Assembly: GCA_028290765.1 (NCBI GenBank)
Contig: JAQGJF010000158.1
Location: forward strand, 1 to 5,738
Direction of reading: 5' to 3'
DNA from: Tardiphaga sp.
Lineage (GTDB): Bacteria > Pseudomonadota > Alphaproteobacteria > Rhizobiales > Xanthobacteraceae
Length of the DNA stretch: 5,738 nt
This document shows, piece after piece, positions 5,344 through 5,738 of this stretch. The position numbers and the translations under genes were made by a program. Below the pieces are notes generated by a model that was not told the DNA's origin, ran no database searches, and worked only from the letters and a program-made list of their open reading frames with translations. Each line of letters opens with the position of its first letter. Position 1 is the first letter of the stretch.

Positions 5344-5738
5344 GTGGCAGCTGAAGATCCGTCGGTTTCAGGGGTATCGGGCCGTTATGCAACGGCTCTG
5401 TTCGAATTGGCCCGTGATGAGAAATCCATCGATCCCGTAAAGGCCGATCTGGATCGGTTCGAGGCCATGCTGGCGGACAGCCCCGATCTGACGCGGCTGG
5501 TGCGCAGCCCGGTGTTTTCCGCGGATACGCAGTCGAAGGCGCTCGCCGCGGTGCTCGAGAAGGCCGGCATATCGGGCACTTCTGCAAAGTTCCTGAAAGT
5601 CCTGACCGCCAATCGCCGCCTGTTTGCGGTCGGCGACGTCATCCGCGCGTTCCGCGCGCTGGTGGCGAAGTTCAAGGGCGAAGCCACGGCGGACGTCACC
5701 GTCGCCGAACAACTCAGTGACAAGAATCTCGACGCCCT
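5344..5738 (+). CDS. atpH: F-type ATP synthase delta subunit (AtpH), N-terminal 131 residues
   Basis: Delta subunit (OSCP homologue) of the F1Fo ATP synthase. It joins the top of F1 to the b-subunit stalk on the cytoplasmic side of the inner membrane. The frame stays open to the window end: 131 codons plus two bases of an expected 185 or so. Family signature: [17 protein letters not shown] (about 10-26), then [17 protein letters not shown] and the conserved [14 protein letters not shown]. These cover the N-terminal helical bundle; the C-terminal part ([17 protein letters not shown]) has just begun. GTG at 5344 gives the expected [10 protein letters not shown] start, with GAAGAG (5331-5336) seven bases upstream. 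A TTG at 5329 would add five residues but overlaps that Shine-Dalgarno. In this group it normally heads atpHAGDC, which should continue to the right. Confidence 0.96.
   Translation, partial: MAAEDPSVSGVSGRYATALFELARDEKSIDPVKADLDRFEAMLADSPDLTRLVRSPVFSADTQSKALAAVLEKAGISGTSAKFLKVLTANRRLFAVGDVIRAFRALVAKFKGEATADVTVAEQLSDKNLDA

Noticed and set aside
1..5738. CRISPR array, tRNA, rRNA or insertion sequence
   Set aside because: No regularly spaced repeats, no tRNA-like cloverleaf noticed, no transposase motifs or terminal inverted repeats seen.

Overview
The window is a GC-rich chromosomal segment of an alphaproteobacterium, most likely of the Bradyrhizobium/Rhodopseudomonas group (Nitrobacteraceae). 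The grounds are the character of the XerC, PriA, RlpA and ATP synthase delta proteins, strong G/C bias at third codon positions in these genes, and a perfect CtrA-type box. The taxon is inferred from remembered family resemblance, not from a search.

Layout: (1) 1-671, minus strand: 5' portion of a tyrosine recombinase gene (xerC), cut by the window edge before the C-terminal catalytic residues. (2) 672-827: short divergent promoter region. (3) 828-3044, plus: complete priA, the replication-restart helicase, with Walker motifs and all eight zinc cysteines. (4) 3045-3925: a small accessory insert holding a MntA-type nucleotidyltransferase antitoxin gene (3195-3488) and its overlapping hepT toxin gene (3485-3885). 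The antitoxin looks intact. The toxin carries a one-base frameshift and has Leu where the HEPN catalytic Arg should be. A small inverted repeat precedes the pair. A possible 29-aa ORF runs the opposite way across the antitoxin start. (5) 3926-3970: a strong terminator, usable from both sides. (6) 4055-4552, minus: a short secreted RlpA-like double-psi beta-barrel protein with a polyhistidine segment. (7) 4553-4775: its upstream region, with an 18-bp palindrome beside the Shine-Dalgarno site, a 15-bp inverted repeat, and a perfect CtrA box in an AT-rich island. (8) 4776-5343: about 570 bases with no supported gene. (9) 5344-5738, plus: start of atpH, the first gene of an F-type ATP synthase operon, cut by the window end.

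xerC, priA and atpH are housekeeping genes (chromosome dimer resolution, fork restart, energy). The mntA/hepT pair between them looks like a mobile defence or toxin-antitoxin module whose toxin has decayed. The features most worth following up are the double lesion in hepT and the CtrA box with two further operator-like palindromes in front of rlpA, which suggests cell-cycle control of a septal or wall-remodelling protein. I see no convincing wholly new system.
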